A DNA stretch of 48,433 bases from positions 1 to 48,433 of the forward strand of contig CAIRMO010000103.1 in the NCBI GenBank assembly GCA_903879705.1. The letters run 5' to 3'. Position 1 is the first letter of the stretch, and each line of letters begins with the position of its first letter. The translations under genes were made by a program, and so were the position numbers. Positions 17,763 to 26,801 of this stretch are shown piece by piece. The DNA comes from an uncultured Candidatus Competibacteraceae bacterium (GTDB taxonomy: Bacteria > Pseudomonadota > Gammaproteobacteria > Competibacterales > Competibacteraceae). The notes beneath the pieces were generated by a model. The model saw only the letters and a list, made by a program, of their open reading frames with translations. It did not search any database and was not told the origin of the DNA.

Positions 17763-19346
17763 TTAGTGCCGGAAATGCCGCATTCCAGTAAACAGCATTG
17801 TCATCTGATGCTCATCGGCGGCGGCGATCACTTCATTGTCGCGCATTGAACCGCCCGGCTGGATCACGGCGGTAATTCCAAATTTGGCGGCCAGATCAAT
17901 GCCGTCGCGGAATGGGAAAAAGGCATCAGAACCCATTGCTGCCCCTTTCAAATCGAGCTTTTCTTCCTGTGCTTTCATCGCGGCGATCCGTGCCGAAAAG
18001 ACCCGGCTCATTTGGCCCGCACCAACGCCGAGAATCATTCCATCCCGACCGTAAACAATGGCGTTTGATTTAACAAACTTCACGACTTGCCAGGCAAACT
18101 GCAAATCGGCCAACTCCGCGTCAGTCGGCTGGCGCTGAGTCACGACTTTCAATTCCGCCAATGTCACCTGACCCAGATCGCGATCCTGCACCAATAGCCC
18201 GCCGTTCACCCGCTTGTAATCCCAGCCCTGCGCCCGGCCATTGCTGTCCCACTGGCCGCAAGCCAACACCCGCACATTCTGCTTGCTGGCGGTCACTACC
18301 AGCGCTTCCGGAAACACCTCCGGCGCAATGATGACCTCGACGAATTGCCGGTCAACAATAGCTTTAGCGGTAATAGCGTCCAGTGGCCGATTGAAGGCGA
18401 TGATGCCGCCAAAGGCTGAAGTCGGGTCGGCCTGATACGCCCGGTTATAAGCGTCGAGCAGAGTTGCGCCGACCGCTACGCCACAGGGATTGGCGTGTTT
18501 CACAATGACACAGGCTGGCCCGGTGAAACCCTTGACGCATTCCAGCGCGGCATCGGTGTCGGCGACATTGTTATAAGACAGCTCCTTGCCCTGCAATTGG
18601 CGGGCGGTGGCGATACACGCCTCTGCCGGCTGTGATTCAACATAAAACGCCGCGTGCTGATGCGGGTTTTCGCCGTAACGCATCGCCTGCGCTTTACGAA
18701 ACTGGACGCTGTAGCTGCGCGGAAAGGGATCGCGCTCACCATTGGCCTGAATCGAACCGAGATAATTGGCAATCGCGCCGTCATAGCGGGCGGTATGCTC
18801 GAAAACTTTCACCGCCAGATCAAAGCGGGTGGCCGGACTTATTACGCCATGATTCTCCCGCAATTCGGTTAAAACCCGCTGGTAATCACTGGCATCGGTA
18901 ATGACTGTGACCGCCGCATGATTTTTAGCCGCCGCCCGCAGCATGGTTGGCCCGCCAATATCAATGTTCTCAATGGCGTGAGGCAGCGTGCAATCGGGGT
19001 TAGCGACCGTCGCTGCAAACGGGTAAAGATTCACCACCAGCAAATCAATCGGCGGAATGCCATGTTGATCCATTGCCGCGTCGTCTTCACCGCGCCGACC
19101 GAGCAATCCGCCGTGGATTTTCGGATGCAGAGTTTTCAGCCGTCCGTCCATCATTTCGGGAAAGCCGGTGTAATCAGCGACCTCAATGACTGGAATGCCA
19201 TTGGTGCTTAACAGCTTGGCGGTACCGCCGGTAGACAGCAGTTCCACACCGAGTTCATGCAGGGCGCGGGCGAAATCAACCAGGCCGGTTTTATCGGAAA
19301 CACTGAGCAGGGCACGGCGAATGGGAAGAACGGAAATCGGGTTCAT
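17763..19346 (-). CDS. purH: Bifunctional AICAR formyltransferase / IMP cyclohydrolase
   Basis: A 527-residue enzyme catalysing the last two steps of IMP synthesis. The N-terminal cyclohydrolase (MGS-like) domain, about 1-200, has [52 protein letters not shown] and NLYPF. The formyltransferase domain (about 205-527) has [28 protein letters not shown] and [10 protein letters not shown] with the catalytic Lys-His, and ends in [19 protein letters not shown]. The length matches E. coli PurH (529). purD, its common partner, is not adjacent. Confidence 0.97.
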   Translation of the reverse strand: MNPISVLPIRRALLSVSDKTGLVDFARALHELGVELLSTGGTAKLLSTNGIPVIEVADYTGFPEMMDGRLKTLHPKIHGGLLGRRGEDDAAMDQHGIPPIDLLVVNLYPFAATVANPDCTLPHAIENIDIGGPTMLRAAAKNHAAVTVITDASDYQRVLTELRENHGVISPATRFDLAVKVFEHTARYDGAIANYLGSIQANGERDPFPRSYSVQFRKAQAMRYGENPHQHAAFYVESQPAEACIATARQLQGKELSYNNVADTDAALECVKGFTGPACVIVKHANPCGVAVGATLLDAYNRAYQADPTSAFGGIIAFNRPLDAITAKAIVDRQFVEVIIAPEVFPEALVVTASKQNVRVLACGQWDSNGRAQGWDYKRVNGGLLVQDRDLGQVTLAELKVVTQRQPTDAELADLQFAWQVVKFVKSNAIVYGRDGMILGVGAGQMSRVFSARIAAMKAQEEKLDLKGAAMGSDAFFPFRDGIDLAAKFGITAVIQPGGSMRDNEVIAAADEHQMTMLFTGMRHFRH

Positions 19347-19387
19347 GCGGGAGTCCGGGAGTTAGGTTCGGGGAAAACAGGGATGAT

Positions 19388-20062
19388 TCAAGCGGGATGG
19401 GCAACCGACGGTTCAGCGCCAAAATACAGGTCATAGAACCGATCTTTTTCGGCGTCATATTGCAACAGCTCGCCATTTTCCAGATCGTAATACCATCCAT
19501 GCAAAGTCAGGCGACCGTCATCCACTCGCTGGCGGAGAAATGGGAACGTCAACAAGTTATCCAGTGAAGCGCGAATCCCGGCCCGTTCACAAGCCCGTTG
19601 CTGAAACTCATGGCCCGCGTCCGGCCAGCGCCGCAATACTTCTTCACGCGCTGGCGCCGCGATTTCCACCCACGGCGCGATGAAGCCCTCACCTTCGTCG
19701 TTATTCTGGCCGTAGCCTTTCAGCAATGCCTTAATGCCGCCGCAGCGCGAATGACCGAGGACGATAATGTTTTCGACTTCCAGATTGCAGACCGCGAATT
19801 CCAGTGCAGCGCTGGTGCCGTGATAGCGGCCAGTGGTTTCATAGGGCGGAACCAGATTAGCAACGTTGCGCACCACAAACATATCACCGGGCGCGGAATC
19901 GGTAAGGATGGCCGGATCGACCCGCGAATCGCTGCACCCGATCAGCAGGGTGCGCGGGGTTTGTCCCTGCATGGCCAAGCGGTTGAACAACTCGCGATTC
20001 GGTTCAAAGTTCTTGATCCGAAAGCGTTGAAAACCTTTCAATAACTCATTGATTTCAGCCAT
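19388..20062 (-). CDS. can: Beta-class carbonic anhydrase
   Basis: A 224-residue zinc enzyme interconverting CO2 and bicarbonate. It shows the beta-class ligands: Cys and Asp in LIGCSDSRVDP and His and Cys in VLGHSRCGGI. It also has VVRNVANLVPPYE and the typical N-terminus (LLKGFQRFRIKNFEPNRELF). The ATG at 20062 is preferred to the TTG at 20071 because GGAG lies 9 bp upstream of it. It is single-gene, downstream of the Uma2/nuoM cluster on the same strand. Whether it feeds bicarbonate to purH-linked carboxylation or works with the NuoM-like protein is open. Confidence 0.95.
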   Translation of the reverse strand: MAEINELLKGFQRFRIKNFEPNRELFNRLAMQGQTPRTLLIGCSDSRVDPAILTDSAPGDMFVVRNVANLVPPYETTGRYHGTSAALEFAVCNLEVENIIVLGHSRCGGIKALLKGYGQNNDEGEGFIAPWVEIAAPAREEVLRRWPDAGHEFQQRACERAGIRASLDNLLTFPFLRQRVDDGRLTLHGWYYDLENGELLQYDAEKDRFYDLYFGAEPSVAHPA

Positions 20063-20131
20063 AATGGGCAACTCCAGCGGGTGAAAAGAAGGCGCGATTA
20101 TAGCCTGAATTATCGGCCTCGCTGCTGATGG

Positions 20132-20743
20132 TCAGAACGACTCCCGCAACGCCGCCCGGAAGGCACGAACGGCCTGGGTCTGGCTGGATTCATTCATGAA
20201 GCGGGCGATCAGGGCTGGATCGAGATCGGGCAACAGGCGACTGCGGGCAGCGGCCTGGTAGGCATTGTCCCGGAGCAGAAAGAACTGCAATGCGCCTTTT
20301 TTCCAGAACCAGACTTCGGGAATACCCAGCCCTCGGTACACCTCCAGCTTGTCAATACCACCCGAAGTCCAGATCACTTCAATAGCGATGTCCGGGATGT
20401 CCGGCAGCCCGTCTCGCAGCCCCACCACATAGCATTCATCGGCCTCAAAACCGCATTCCTTTTCTGCGTTCTTGACCGTCCATGAGCCATAGCCATTGAG
20501 TTCAATTCCGCATTCATCAGCATACGTTTCCAGCAAACGGGCCAGCAGAGTTTTAAATAACTCGTGATTGATTGAGGGTGCCATCAGTTCCAATGCTCCA
20601 TCCAGATAAGTGACGCGAGTGCCGCATTGTTCGCCGCGCATCGCCAGCAGCGCTTCATAACCCTGCCAGTCAATGTCATGCAGATAAACACGCTGGTCGA
20701 TATGAGCAACGGAAGTCATTTCAATATTCAAAGCGATAGTCAT
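20132..20743 (-). CDS. Uma2 family (DUF820) putative endonuclease
   Basis: A 203-residue Uma2 protein from the ATG at 20743, which has GAGG 9 bp upstream; the alternative ATG at 20749 is too close to that site. Landmarks are VTYLDGALELMAPSINHELF, the IELNGYGSWTVKN strand, DIPDIAIEVIWTSGGIDKLEVY and GIPEVWFW. The catalytic-type residues of the PD-(D/E)XK fold (Glu in DGALELM, Asp in PDIAIEV, Glu in AIEV) appear present. It starts 12 bp after the nuoM-like gene ends and may be co-transcribed with it. It is only distantly similar to the partial family member at 1-507. Confidence 0.85.
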   Translation of the reverse strand: MTIALNIEMTSVAHIDQRVYLHDIDWQGYEALLAMRGEQCGTRVTYLDGALELMAPSINHELFKTLLARLLETYADECGIELNGYGSWTVKNAEKECGFEADECYVVGLRDGLPDIPDIAIEVIWTSGGIDKLEVYRGLGIPEVWFWKKGALQFFLLRDNAYQAAARSRLLPDLDPALIARFMNESSQTQAVRAFRAALRESF

Positions 20744-20754
20744 GGCCATGATCC

Positions 20755-22314
20755 TCAAGGGTTCAATCGCACAGTAGAACGGACATCCAACCGAGTCGCT
20801 GGAGAGGCCGCCATTTGCGCCACCCAGGCATCGGCAGCACTGGCGGTGACCTTCTGCGTCAGATTGGGAAACAGTCCGCCGATCAGAATCAGCAATCCCA
20901 TAACTCCGACGATCAGCAATTCACGCGGGCGTAAATCCATCGCCGAGGCCACCGTTGGATGCGTCACCGGCCCTAAAAAGGCCAGCCGGAAGAAGCCCAG
21001 AAAATAAGCCGCGCCGAGAATTACGCCGAGCAGGGCAACGACGGCCAGACCAGGAGATACCTGAAAAATGCCCAGCAGCATCAACAGTTCCGCGACAAAA
21101 CCATTGGTTCCCGGCAGTCCAATCGCTGCCATGCCGAATAGCAGAAACCAGGCCGTGAAACGGGGCATGGGTTTGGCCAGTCCGCCCAGACTGGCTAAAT
21201 CGGTGGAGCCGAGTCGATGGTGCAGAAAGCCAGCCAACAGCATTAGCCCGCCAGCAATGATCGAGAAATTCGCCAGTTGAAAAATCGCGCCCTGAATCCC
21301 TTGCAGGTTCATGGCTGCGATTCCGACGATCACCAACCCAACATGGCTGATGCTGGAAAAAGCCAGCATTTTTCTTAAATTCGCTTGCCGCAATGCCGCA
21401 AAGGCTCCATACAATAATCCAAACAGACCCAGCGCCGCCATTAACCAGACATAGTCACGCGCCGCATTAGGCGCCAGCGGCAAGGCAAAGCGCAGGATGC
21501 CAAACGCGCCGAGTTTTAGCCCGACCAGAATAGCGCTGAGTCCAGCGGGCCCTTCGCGTAACACCGTCGGCAACCAGGTATGGAATGGAAACAGCGGTGT
21601 TTTTACCGCAAAGCCGAAGAACAGCAGCAAAAAAATCGCGGTTTGCTGTGGAACCGGTAGCGGATGTTCAAGCAAAATCCGATAGTCGAAAGTCAATTTG
21701 TCAGATGCGGATATTCCGGCGGTATGCAGACCGAGCAGAATAAAGGCGAACAACAGTGGAATGCCACCGGTCAGCATAAACAGCGTATATTTAACCGCGG
21801 CAAAGCGGCGTTCCGGACCAATTCCCCACAGGCTGATCAAAAAATAAATCGGCGCGAGAGTCAGTTCCCAGAACAGGAAGAACAACACTAGATCGAGCGC
21901 ACAGAACACTCCCATCGTCGCGCTTTCCAGCGCCAGCAACAGCGCAAAATACAGCCGGGGCATCGCCTGAATGCTGGTCCAGGACGCCAGAATTACGGCG
22001 CAAAATAATAAAGCGGTCAGTGGTGGAAACAGCGCGGCAATGCCGTCAATTCCCAGCAGATAATGAACATTCAGGCTGGGAATCCAGTCCGCCCGCTCCA
22101 CCAGTTGCATTCCAGCACTCTCTGGATTCACCGAAAACAGCATCACGATCGCCAGCGCCAGTTCCAGTCCGGCCCCGATCAGCGTGGCATAACGCACCAT
22201 GCGATCAGTGCGGAGCAACGGTAATAACAGCGCCCAAGTCAGCGGCAACAGAATCAGCAGGCTCAGGAAGGGGAAAGCCATAAAGTCCACGGCGGATAAA
22301 GGTTCGAGGTTCAT
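20755..22314 (-). CDS. nuoM: Orphan NuoM-like proton-translocating subunit (complex I chain 4 family)
   Basis: A 519-residue membrane protein with about 14 hydrophobic segments, homologous to the antiporter-like subunits of respiratory complex I. Seen: GIDGIAALFPPLTALL, the conserved glutamate helix FFLFWELTLAPIYFLI, the lysine helix RRFAAVKYTLFMLTGG, FPFHTWLPTVLREGPAGLSAIL and KMLAFSSISHVGLVIVGI. The rest of a nuo operon is absent, so it is not in the usual 13-14-gene cluster. It overlaps the DUF4239 gene by ATGA (22311-22314), so the two are translationally coupled. Orphan NuoM/NuoL-like proteins elsewhere work in CO2/bicarbonate uptake or alternative complexes; a carbonic anhydrase gene lies 0.7 kb away, but no DabA (DUF2309) gene is present. 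Confidence 0.85.
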   Translation of the reverse strand: MNLEPLSAVDFMAFPFLSLLILLPLTWALLLPLLRTDRMVRYATLIGAGLELALAIVMLFSVNPESAGMQLVERADWIPSLNVHYLLGIDGIAALFPPLTALLFCAVILASWTSIQAMPRLYFALLLALESATMGVFCALDLVLFFLFWELTLAPIYFLISLWGIGPERRFAAVKYTLFMLTGGIPLLFAFILLGLHTAGISASDKLTFDYRILLEHPLPVPQQTAIFLLLFFGFAVKTPLFPFHTWLPTVLREGPAGLSAILVGLKLGAFGILRFALPLAPNAARDYVWLMAALGLFGLLYGAFAALRQANLRKMLAFSSISHVGLVIVGIAAMNLQGIQGAIFQLANFSIIAGGLMLLAGFLHHRLGSTDLASLGGLAKPMPRFTAWFLLFGMAAIGLPGTNGFVAELLMLLGIFQVSPGLAVVALLGVILGAAYFLGFFRLAFLGPVTHPTVASAMDLRPRELLIVGVMGLLILIGGLFPNLTQKVTASAADAWVAQMAASPATRLDVRSTVRLNP

Positions 22315-23096
22315 GATCGTGGTTCCAGCAATGAATCGGCTGTGATCAATTCAGCAATGGGCTTCGGGCTGACTACAAACACCTGAAATGGGCTGCGTTG
22401 CAGATAAGCGGCAGTAAAGCTCACCGAAATAGCGGCGGCGTAAATCAGCAACGCCGCCAGTTGCGTCCGCCAGTTGTCAGGATGCACCAGCACAATCGTC
22501 AGCATGGTCAATGCACCCAGACAAGCCACCGCAAACCATTTCAACGGATCGCCATGCTTCTGACTCTGCGCCAGGCGCTGATACCGGGCAACTTGGACCT
22601 GTTTTGTATCCAGCAACATGGCCGAATGAACGCTGATCGCCAATCCCTTCAGCGCCATTTCACTCATCACCGCCTGCAATAACCTTCGCCAACTGGCTAA
22701 AGCCTGTGGACTGGCCTCGCCCTGTGCCAATAACGGCCATTCAATTTCAGCCGTGGTTCGTGCATAGTCACGGATCGCGGCTACAATGGGAGCGCCAATC
22801 GCCGGTGATTGCTGTTCAGCCAATCGAAACAGGTCTCGCAAGGCATCCGCTTCTTGCAAAATCGCGGTTTGCGCCCGGTCACGGACATTCCAGATGTCGC
22901 TGGCAAAAAAAGTGGTGTACAGCGCAAACAGAACGCCGATCACCGCTACCACTTGCGGCGAAAAATTACTCAACGAGCGGAACCAGGGCGCGAATCGGGA
23001 AAAACTGCTTAGCCAGATCAACAGGCCCGCAATGGCAAAGGTGGCGGCAATACCGAGTATCAGCAGGCTGATATAAATCAATTGTGGCATAGACAT
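22311..23096 (-). CDS. DUF4239 (bestrophin-like) membrane protein
   Basis: A 261-residue protein with an N-terminal pair of membrane segments (YISLLILGIAATFAIAGLLIW; VVAVIGVLFALYTTFFASDIW), a soluble helical middle, and two C-terminal segments (FAVACLGALTMLTIVLV; LAALLIYAAAISVSFTAAYL). The pattern ALYTTFFASDIWNVRDRAQ..LQEADALRDLFRL is characteristic of DUF4239 proteins, distantly related to bestrophin channels. The ATG at 23096 is chosen; a GTG at 23117 would overlap gabD by 16 bp. Its stop overlaps the start of the NuoM-like gene, so the pair is made together. Function is unknown; an ion or bicarbonate conductance is conceivable. Confidence 0.72.
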   Translation of the reverse strand: MSMPQLIYISLLILGIAATFAIAGLLIWLSSFSRFAPWFRSLSNFSPQVVAVIGVLFALYTTFFASDIWNVRDRAQTAILQEADALRDLFRLAEQQSPAIGAPIVAAIRDYARTTAEIEWPLLAQGEASPQALASWRRLLQAVMSEMALKGLAISVHSAMLLDTKQVQVARYQRLAQSQKHGDPLKWFAVACLGALTMLTIVLVHPDNWRTQLAALLIYAAAISVSFTAAYLQRSPFQVFVVSPKPIAELITADSLLEPRS

Positions 23097-23101
23097 GATG
23101 A

Positions 23102-24553
23102 TCAGACTGCGATGCACAAATACTTGAGGTCCAGGTATTCCGCGATGCCATACCTCGATCCTTCGCGGCCAAAACCGGACGCCTTGACTCCGCCAAACGG
23201 CGCGACCTCGGTGGAAATCAGCCCGGTATTAACGCCGATCATGCCGTAGCGCAGCGCCTCGGCCACTCGAAACAGCCGGCTTAAATCACGGCTGTAAAAA
23301 TAAGCGGCCAACCCGAATTCAGTATCATTCGCCAATCGCACCGCGTCCTCGTCGGTTTTAAACCGGAACAGCGGTGCCACTGGCCCAAAGGTTTCCTCGC
23401 GGGCGGCCAGCATTTCTGGCGTCATCCCGCTTAATACCGTCGGCTCATAAAACGTCCCCCCCAAGCAATGACGCTGGCCGCCGGTCAATATTTTCGCGCC
23501 CTTGGCTACTGCATCAGCGACCTGCCGCTCCACCTTGGCCAGCGCCGCGGCATCGATCAGCGGCCCCTGCATGATCCCCGGTTCCAGCCCATTACCGACT
23601 TTCAACTGCTCGCGCACCGCTGTGGTTAATTTGGTGGCGAAAGCGTCATACACCCCGTCCTGAATCAGAAAGCGATTAGCGCACACGCAGGTCTGGCCGC
23701 TGTTGCGATACTTGGAAACCAGCGCCCCGGCGACCGCCGCTTCCAGATCGGCATCGTCAAACACGATGAACGGCGCATTGCCCCCCAGTTCCAGCGACAA
23801 CCGTTTGAGCGTTCCCGCGCAGCGCTGCATCAGGTATTTGCCGGTGCGGGTCGAACCGGTAAAACTGAGTTTCCGCACCAAGGGATTGTCGAGAATTTCA
23901 TCGCCAATCGCTTGAGCCGGACCGGTGACGATATTCAGCACCCCGGCGGGCAACCCGGCCCGTTCCGCCAATACCGCCAGCGCCAAGGCAGAAAACGGGG
24001 TCTGCGGCGCGGGCTTGACCACCATCGTACAACCGGCGGCCAGCGCCGCTCCGGCCTTGCGGGTGATCATCGCCGCCGGGAAATTCCAGGGCGTAATCGC
24101 GGCGCACACCCCGACCGGTTCCTTGAAGGTCAGAATCCGTTTATCCGGCTGATGGGCGGGAATTACATCGCCATAAACCCGTCGGCCTTCCTCAGCGAAC
24201 CAGTCGAGAAAGCTGGCGGCGTAAGCGATTTCACCCCGCGCTTCAGCCAGCGGCTTGCCTTGTTCCAGCGTCATCAGGATCGCCAAATCCTCCTGATGTT
24301 CCAGCAATAAATTGAACCAGCGCCGTAAAATCAGCGCCCGCGCCTGAGCGGTCAACCCGCGCCAGCCCGGCCCGGCGGCGTGAGCGGTTTCAATAGCACG
24401 GCGGGTTTCGGCAGCGCCCAGTTCAGGAACCTGACCCAGACTCGCGCCGGTGGCCGGGTTGGTAATGGTCGAGACCGCGCCGTGATCGGCGTCGATCCAG
24501 GACCCGGCAACGTAGCATTGCTGCCGGAACAGCGTGGCATCGCGCAGTAGCAT
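23102..24553 (-). CDS. gabD: Succinate-semialdehyde dehydrogenase (NADP-dependent)
   Basis: A 483-residue aldehyde dehydrogenase, almost the same length as E. coli GabD (482). The signature TPWNFPAAMITRKAGAALAAG, the cofactor loop FTGSTRTGK, the catalytic Glu in LSLELGGNAPF and the catalytic Cys in NSGQTCVCANRF are intact. FGLAAYFYSRDLSR and EVAPFGGVKASGFGREGS close the protein and are typical of the GabD branch. It converts succinate semialdehyde to succinate. The ATG at 24553 is the real start; the longer open frame upstream translates the family 2 repeat. No gabT or gabP is adjacent. It precedes the DUF4239/nuoM pair by 5 bp, suggesting one transcript. Confidence 0.92.
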   Translation of the reverse strand: MLLRDATLFRQQCYVAGSWIDADHGAVSTITNPATGASLGQVPELGAAETRRAIETAHAAGPGWRGLTAQARALILRRWFNLLLEHQEDLAILMTLEQGKPLAEARGEIAYAASFLDWFAEEGRRVYGDVIPAHQPDKRILTFKEPVGVCAAITPWNFPAAMITRKAGAALAAGCTMVVKPAPQTPFSALALAVLAERAGLPAGVLNIVTGPAQAIGDEILDNPLVRKLSFTGSTRTGKYLMQRCAGTLKRLSLELGGNAPFIVFDDADLEAAVAGALVSKYRNSGQTCVCANRFLIQDGVYDAFATKLTTAVREQLKVGNGLEPGIMQGPLIDAAALAKVERQVADAVAKGAKILTGGQRHCLGGTFYEPTVLSGMTPEMLAAREETFGPVAPLFRFKTDEDAVRLANDTEFGLAAYFYSRDLSRLFRVAEALRYGMIGVNTGLISTEVAPFGGVKASGFGREGSRYGIAEYLDLKYLCIAV

Positions 24554-24608
24554 GAACTTTCTCTCGGAATGGGTGAGCAGTGCTTGGCTGATTATAGGAA
24601 TCCGACCT

Positions 24609-24798
24609 GAGTTGTGGAATTGCCGCTTCGAACCACCCCGGCGCTTCGCGCCACCCCTCCTTATCCAAGGAGGGGATAAAACCAGCACGGTACATCGCTT
24701 TTTCCCCTCCTTGGATAAGGAGGGGTGGCCCCGTCAGGGGCCGGGGTGGTTCGCTCCTCAGCGAGGGGAAATTCCATAACTCCAACCGGATGGCTATA
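24609..24798. repeat. MITE-like repeat family 2, full copy A
   Basis: About 190 bp with inverted ends: GAGTTGTGGAATT at the left and AATTCCATAACTC at the right, followed by CAACCGGATGGCTATA. Both arms also carry inverted GAACCACCCCGGC and CCCCTCCTTATCCAAGGAGG modules, so the element can fold into one long hairpin. It accounts for most of the non-coding DNA between gabD and the exporter operon (24554-24880). Confidence 0.75.
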
Positions 24799-24880
24799 GG
24801 CGACGGGATGGGAACTCCGCGTCCGGTCGCAAAAGATCAGCAGGAATCGTTATGGCCTCCCCGGTTCTCTCCGCCCGGCG

Positions 24881-25606
24881 TCAACCGATATCCCGGCCTT
24901 CGCCGGCTTCCTGGTAGGTCTTGCCATCCCGGATATGGTAAAGCCGTTTGAAGGTCGGGATGATCTTCTCATCATGGGTGACCACAATGATCGCGGTTCG
25001 ATACTGCTGGGCCATGCGATTCAGAATCCGCACCACCGCCAGAGCGCGTTCGCTGTCGAGCGGCGCGGTCGGTTCATCGGCCAGAATGATCGGCGGTTGG
25101 TTAGCCAATGCCCGGGCAATCGCGACCCGTTGTTGTTCGCCGCCGGACAGTTGGGTGATCGCGGCCTGAGCGCGATGGTCGACGTCCAGCGCCGCCAGCA
25201 GTTCCCGCGCCCGCTGCCGCGCCTCCCGGTTGGATCGTCCCGCCAGCAATAGCGGCAAGGCCACATTGTCGGTCACATCGAGAAACGGGATTAGATACGG
25301 CGCTTGAAATACGAAGCCGATCCGATCCCGGCGTAGCGCACGGGGATCGATGTTGCGCCAGCCGCCGGCGTACACGGTTTCGCCGGACAGCACAATCTGC
25401 CCGCTGCTGGGTTCGGTGACTGCGCCCAGGCATTTGAGCAGGGTGCTTTTGCCGGAGCCGCTGGGGCCGATTAGCCCGATCACCTCGCCGGGCTGGACAC
25501 TCAGGTCCACGCCCTTGAGCGCATCGACTGCGGTATCGCCGCTGCCGTAGCGTTTCCGCAAGTCGGCCACTTCAATCGCGGGTGGTGAAGCGGGGGTGGC
25601 GCTCAC
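24881..25606 (-). CDS. ABC transporter ATPase, LolD/DevA/MacB type
   Basis: A 241-residue ATP-binding protein. Walker A is GPSGSGKST, the Q loop FVFQAPYLIPFLDV, the signature LSGGEQQRVAIARAL, Walker B IILADEPTAPLD and the switch His VVTHDEKI. The GTG at 25606 is chosen because GGAGG lies 5 bp upstream and the permease stop ends 1 bp before it, indicating coupled translation. It forms a complete tripartite exporter with the permease and adaptor genes. The order adaptor-permease-ATPase is that of DevBCA-like systems, which export glycolipids, peptides or drugs through a TolC-like channel; the cargo here is unknown. Confidence 0.93.
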   Translation of the reverse strand: MSATPASPPAIEVADLRKRYGSGDTAVDALKGVDLSVQPGEVIGLIGPSGSGKSTLLKCLGAVTEPSSGQIVLSGETVYAGGWRNIDPRALRRDRIGFVFQAPYLIPFLDVTDNVALPLLLAGRSNREARQRARELLAALDVDHRAQAAITQLSGGEQQRVAIARALANQPPIILADEPTAPLDSERALAVVRILNRMAQQYRTAIIVVTHDEKIIPTFKRLYHIRDGKTYQEAGEGRDIG

Positions 25607-25607
25607 T

Positions 25608-26801
25608 TTATCCTCCAATCGCAGTGGCCGGGTCCACCCGCAGCGCGGTACGGATCGCGACAATGCTGGCGACGGCGCAGATCAGCAACACCGCGAACAG
25701 GCCGCGCACGGCATCGCCCGGTTCCAGCAGCACATATTTGGGGAAGTAAGGCGCCCATAGCGTCGCCACTGTTTTCCCCACCATAAAACCGATCAATCCC
25801 AGCCCCAGCGCTTCCTGCAAAATCATCCCGGCGATGGTGCGATTACGCGCTCCAATCAGCTTGAGTACCGCGATTTCGCGCAGTTTGCCCAGGGTCATGG
25901 TGTAGATGATAAACGAGACAATGGCGGCGCTGACGATGGCGAGGATCACCAGAAAGACCCCGATCTGCTTGGCCGAAGTGGCGATCAGTTTGGCAATCAG
26001 AATCTCTTCCATTTGCGGGCGAGTGTAGGCCTGGAGGTGTTTCCAGCGGCGAATGGACTCTGCAACCGTCTCCGCATCGGTGCCAGGGGTGACTTGTACC
26101 AATACCGCGTTGACCATTCGGCTGCTTTCCTGACTGCGGGAAAGGGTCTCGGCCAGCCCCGGCACGCCGGGCCGGTTCAACACCGGATTGGCCAGTACCC
26201 GCACCCGTTCGTTGCGCAACGCATCGTTGTCCTTGAGAAACTGGACTTCCTGAGCGTCGCGCAGCGGAATGAACACCATCGGATCGCCACTGGCTGACAC
26301 CATCCGCTGGGTCAGGCCGACCACGGTGTAGCGATGGCGGCGAATCTGGATCGCGTCACCGAGCCGGAAGCCGGTTTTGACATCGGCCACCGCTTCGTAA
26401 TGGGCGCGTTCCAGTGGCCGACCGGCGATCAGGTAACGCGGCTCGCCGGGTTCACCGGGTCGAATCCCGACCAGCATCACCCGAACCTCCTGATCGGCGA
26501 TCTGAACCTGCAAGGTCAGATAAGCGACGTTGGCCGCCCGCTGCACGTCCGGCAACCCCAGCAGGCTGCGATAGAGATCATCGCGCAGACTGGACGGTTC
26601 GGCGTAAGGGCCAAGGGTGTCCTGCTGCACCACCCACAGATCCGCGCCGCTGTTAGTCAATAACGCCTTGCCGTCATCCACCATCCCGCGATAGATGCCG
26701 GCCATCGACAGGGTCACGCCAATCAGTAGCCCCAGTCCCACCCCGGTGAAAGCGTATTTGCCCCACGAGTGGAGAATGTCACGGCCCGCCAGACTGATCA
26801 T
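25608..26801 (-). CDS. ABC transporter permease, FtsX/MacB (DevC-like)
   Basis: A 397-residue membrane protein with one N-terminal segment (YAFTGVGLGLLIGVTLSMAGI), a large periplasmic domain (about 45-270, with LWVVQQDTLGPYAEPSSLRDD) and three C-terminal segments (IGVFLVILAIVSAAIVSFIIYTM; ALGLGLIGFMVGKTVATLW; GLFAVLLICAVASIVAI). LREIAVLKLIGARNRTI is the cytoplasmic coupling motif of FtsX-type permeases. It overlaps the adaptor gene by ATGA and abuts the ATPase gene. This is the mechanotransmission class of exporter rather than a substrate channel. Confidence 0.92.
   Translation of the reverse strand: MISLAGRDILHSWGKYAFTGVGLGLLIGVTLSMAGIYRGMVDDGKALLTNSGADLWVVQQDTLGPYAEPSSLRDDLYRSLLGLPDVQRAANVAYLTLQVQIADQEVRVMLVGIRPGEPGEPRYLIAGRPLERAHYEAVADVKTGFRLGDAIQIRRHRYTVVGLTQRMVSASGDPMVFIPLRDAQEVQFLKDNDALRNERVRVLANPVLNRPGVPGLAETLSRSQESSRMVNAVLVQVTPGTDAETVAESIRRWKHLQAYTRPQMEEILIAKLIATSAKQIGVFLVILAIVSAAIVSFIIYTMTLGKLREIAVLKLIGARNRTIAGMILQEALGLGLIGFMVGKTVATLWAPYFPKYVLLEPGDAVRGLFAVLLICAVASIVAIRTALRVDPATAIGG

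Noticed and set aside
19388-23096. A complete DAB-type inorganic-carbon pump
   Set aside because: There is a NuoM-like gene and a carbonic anhydrase but no DabA (DUF2309) gene, so the full system cannot be claimed.
24554-24785. N-terminal extension of gabD (LVLSPPWIRRGG..)
   Set aside because: It translates the family 2 repeat; the same peptide appears at 29264-29509 where no gene exists, and the gabD family starts at the ATG at 24553.
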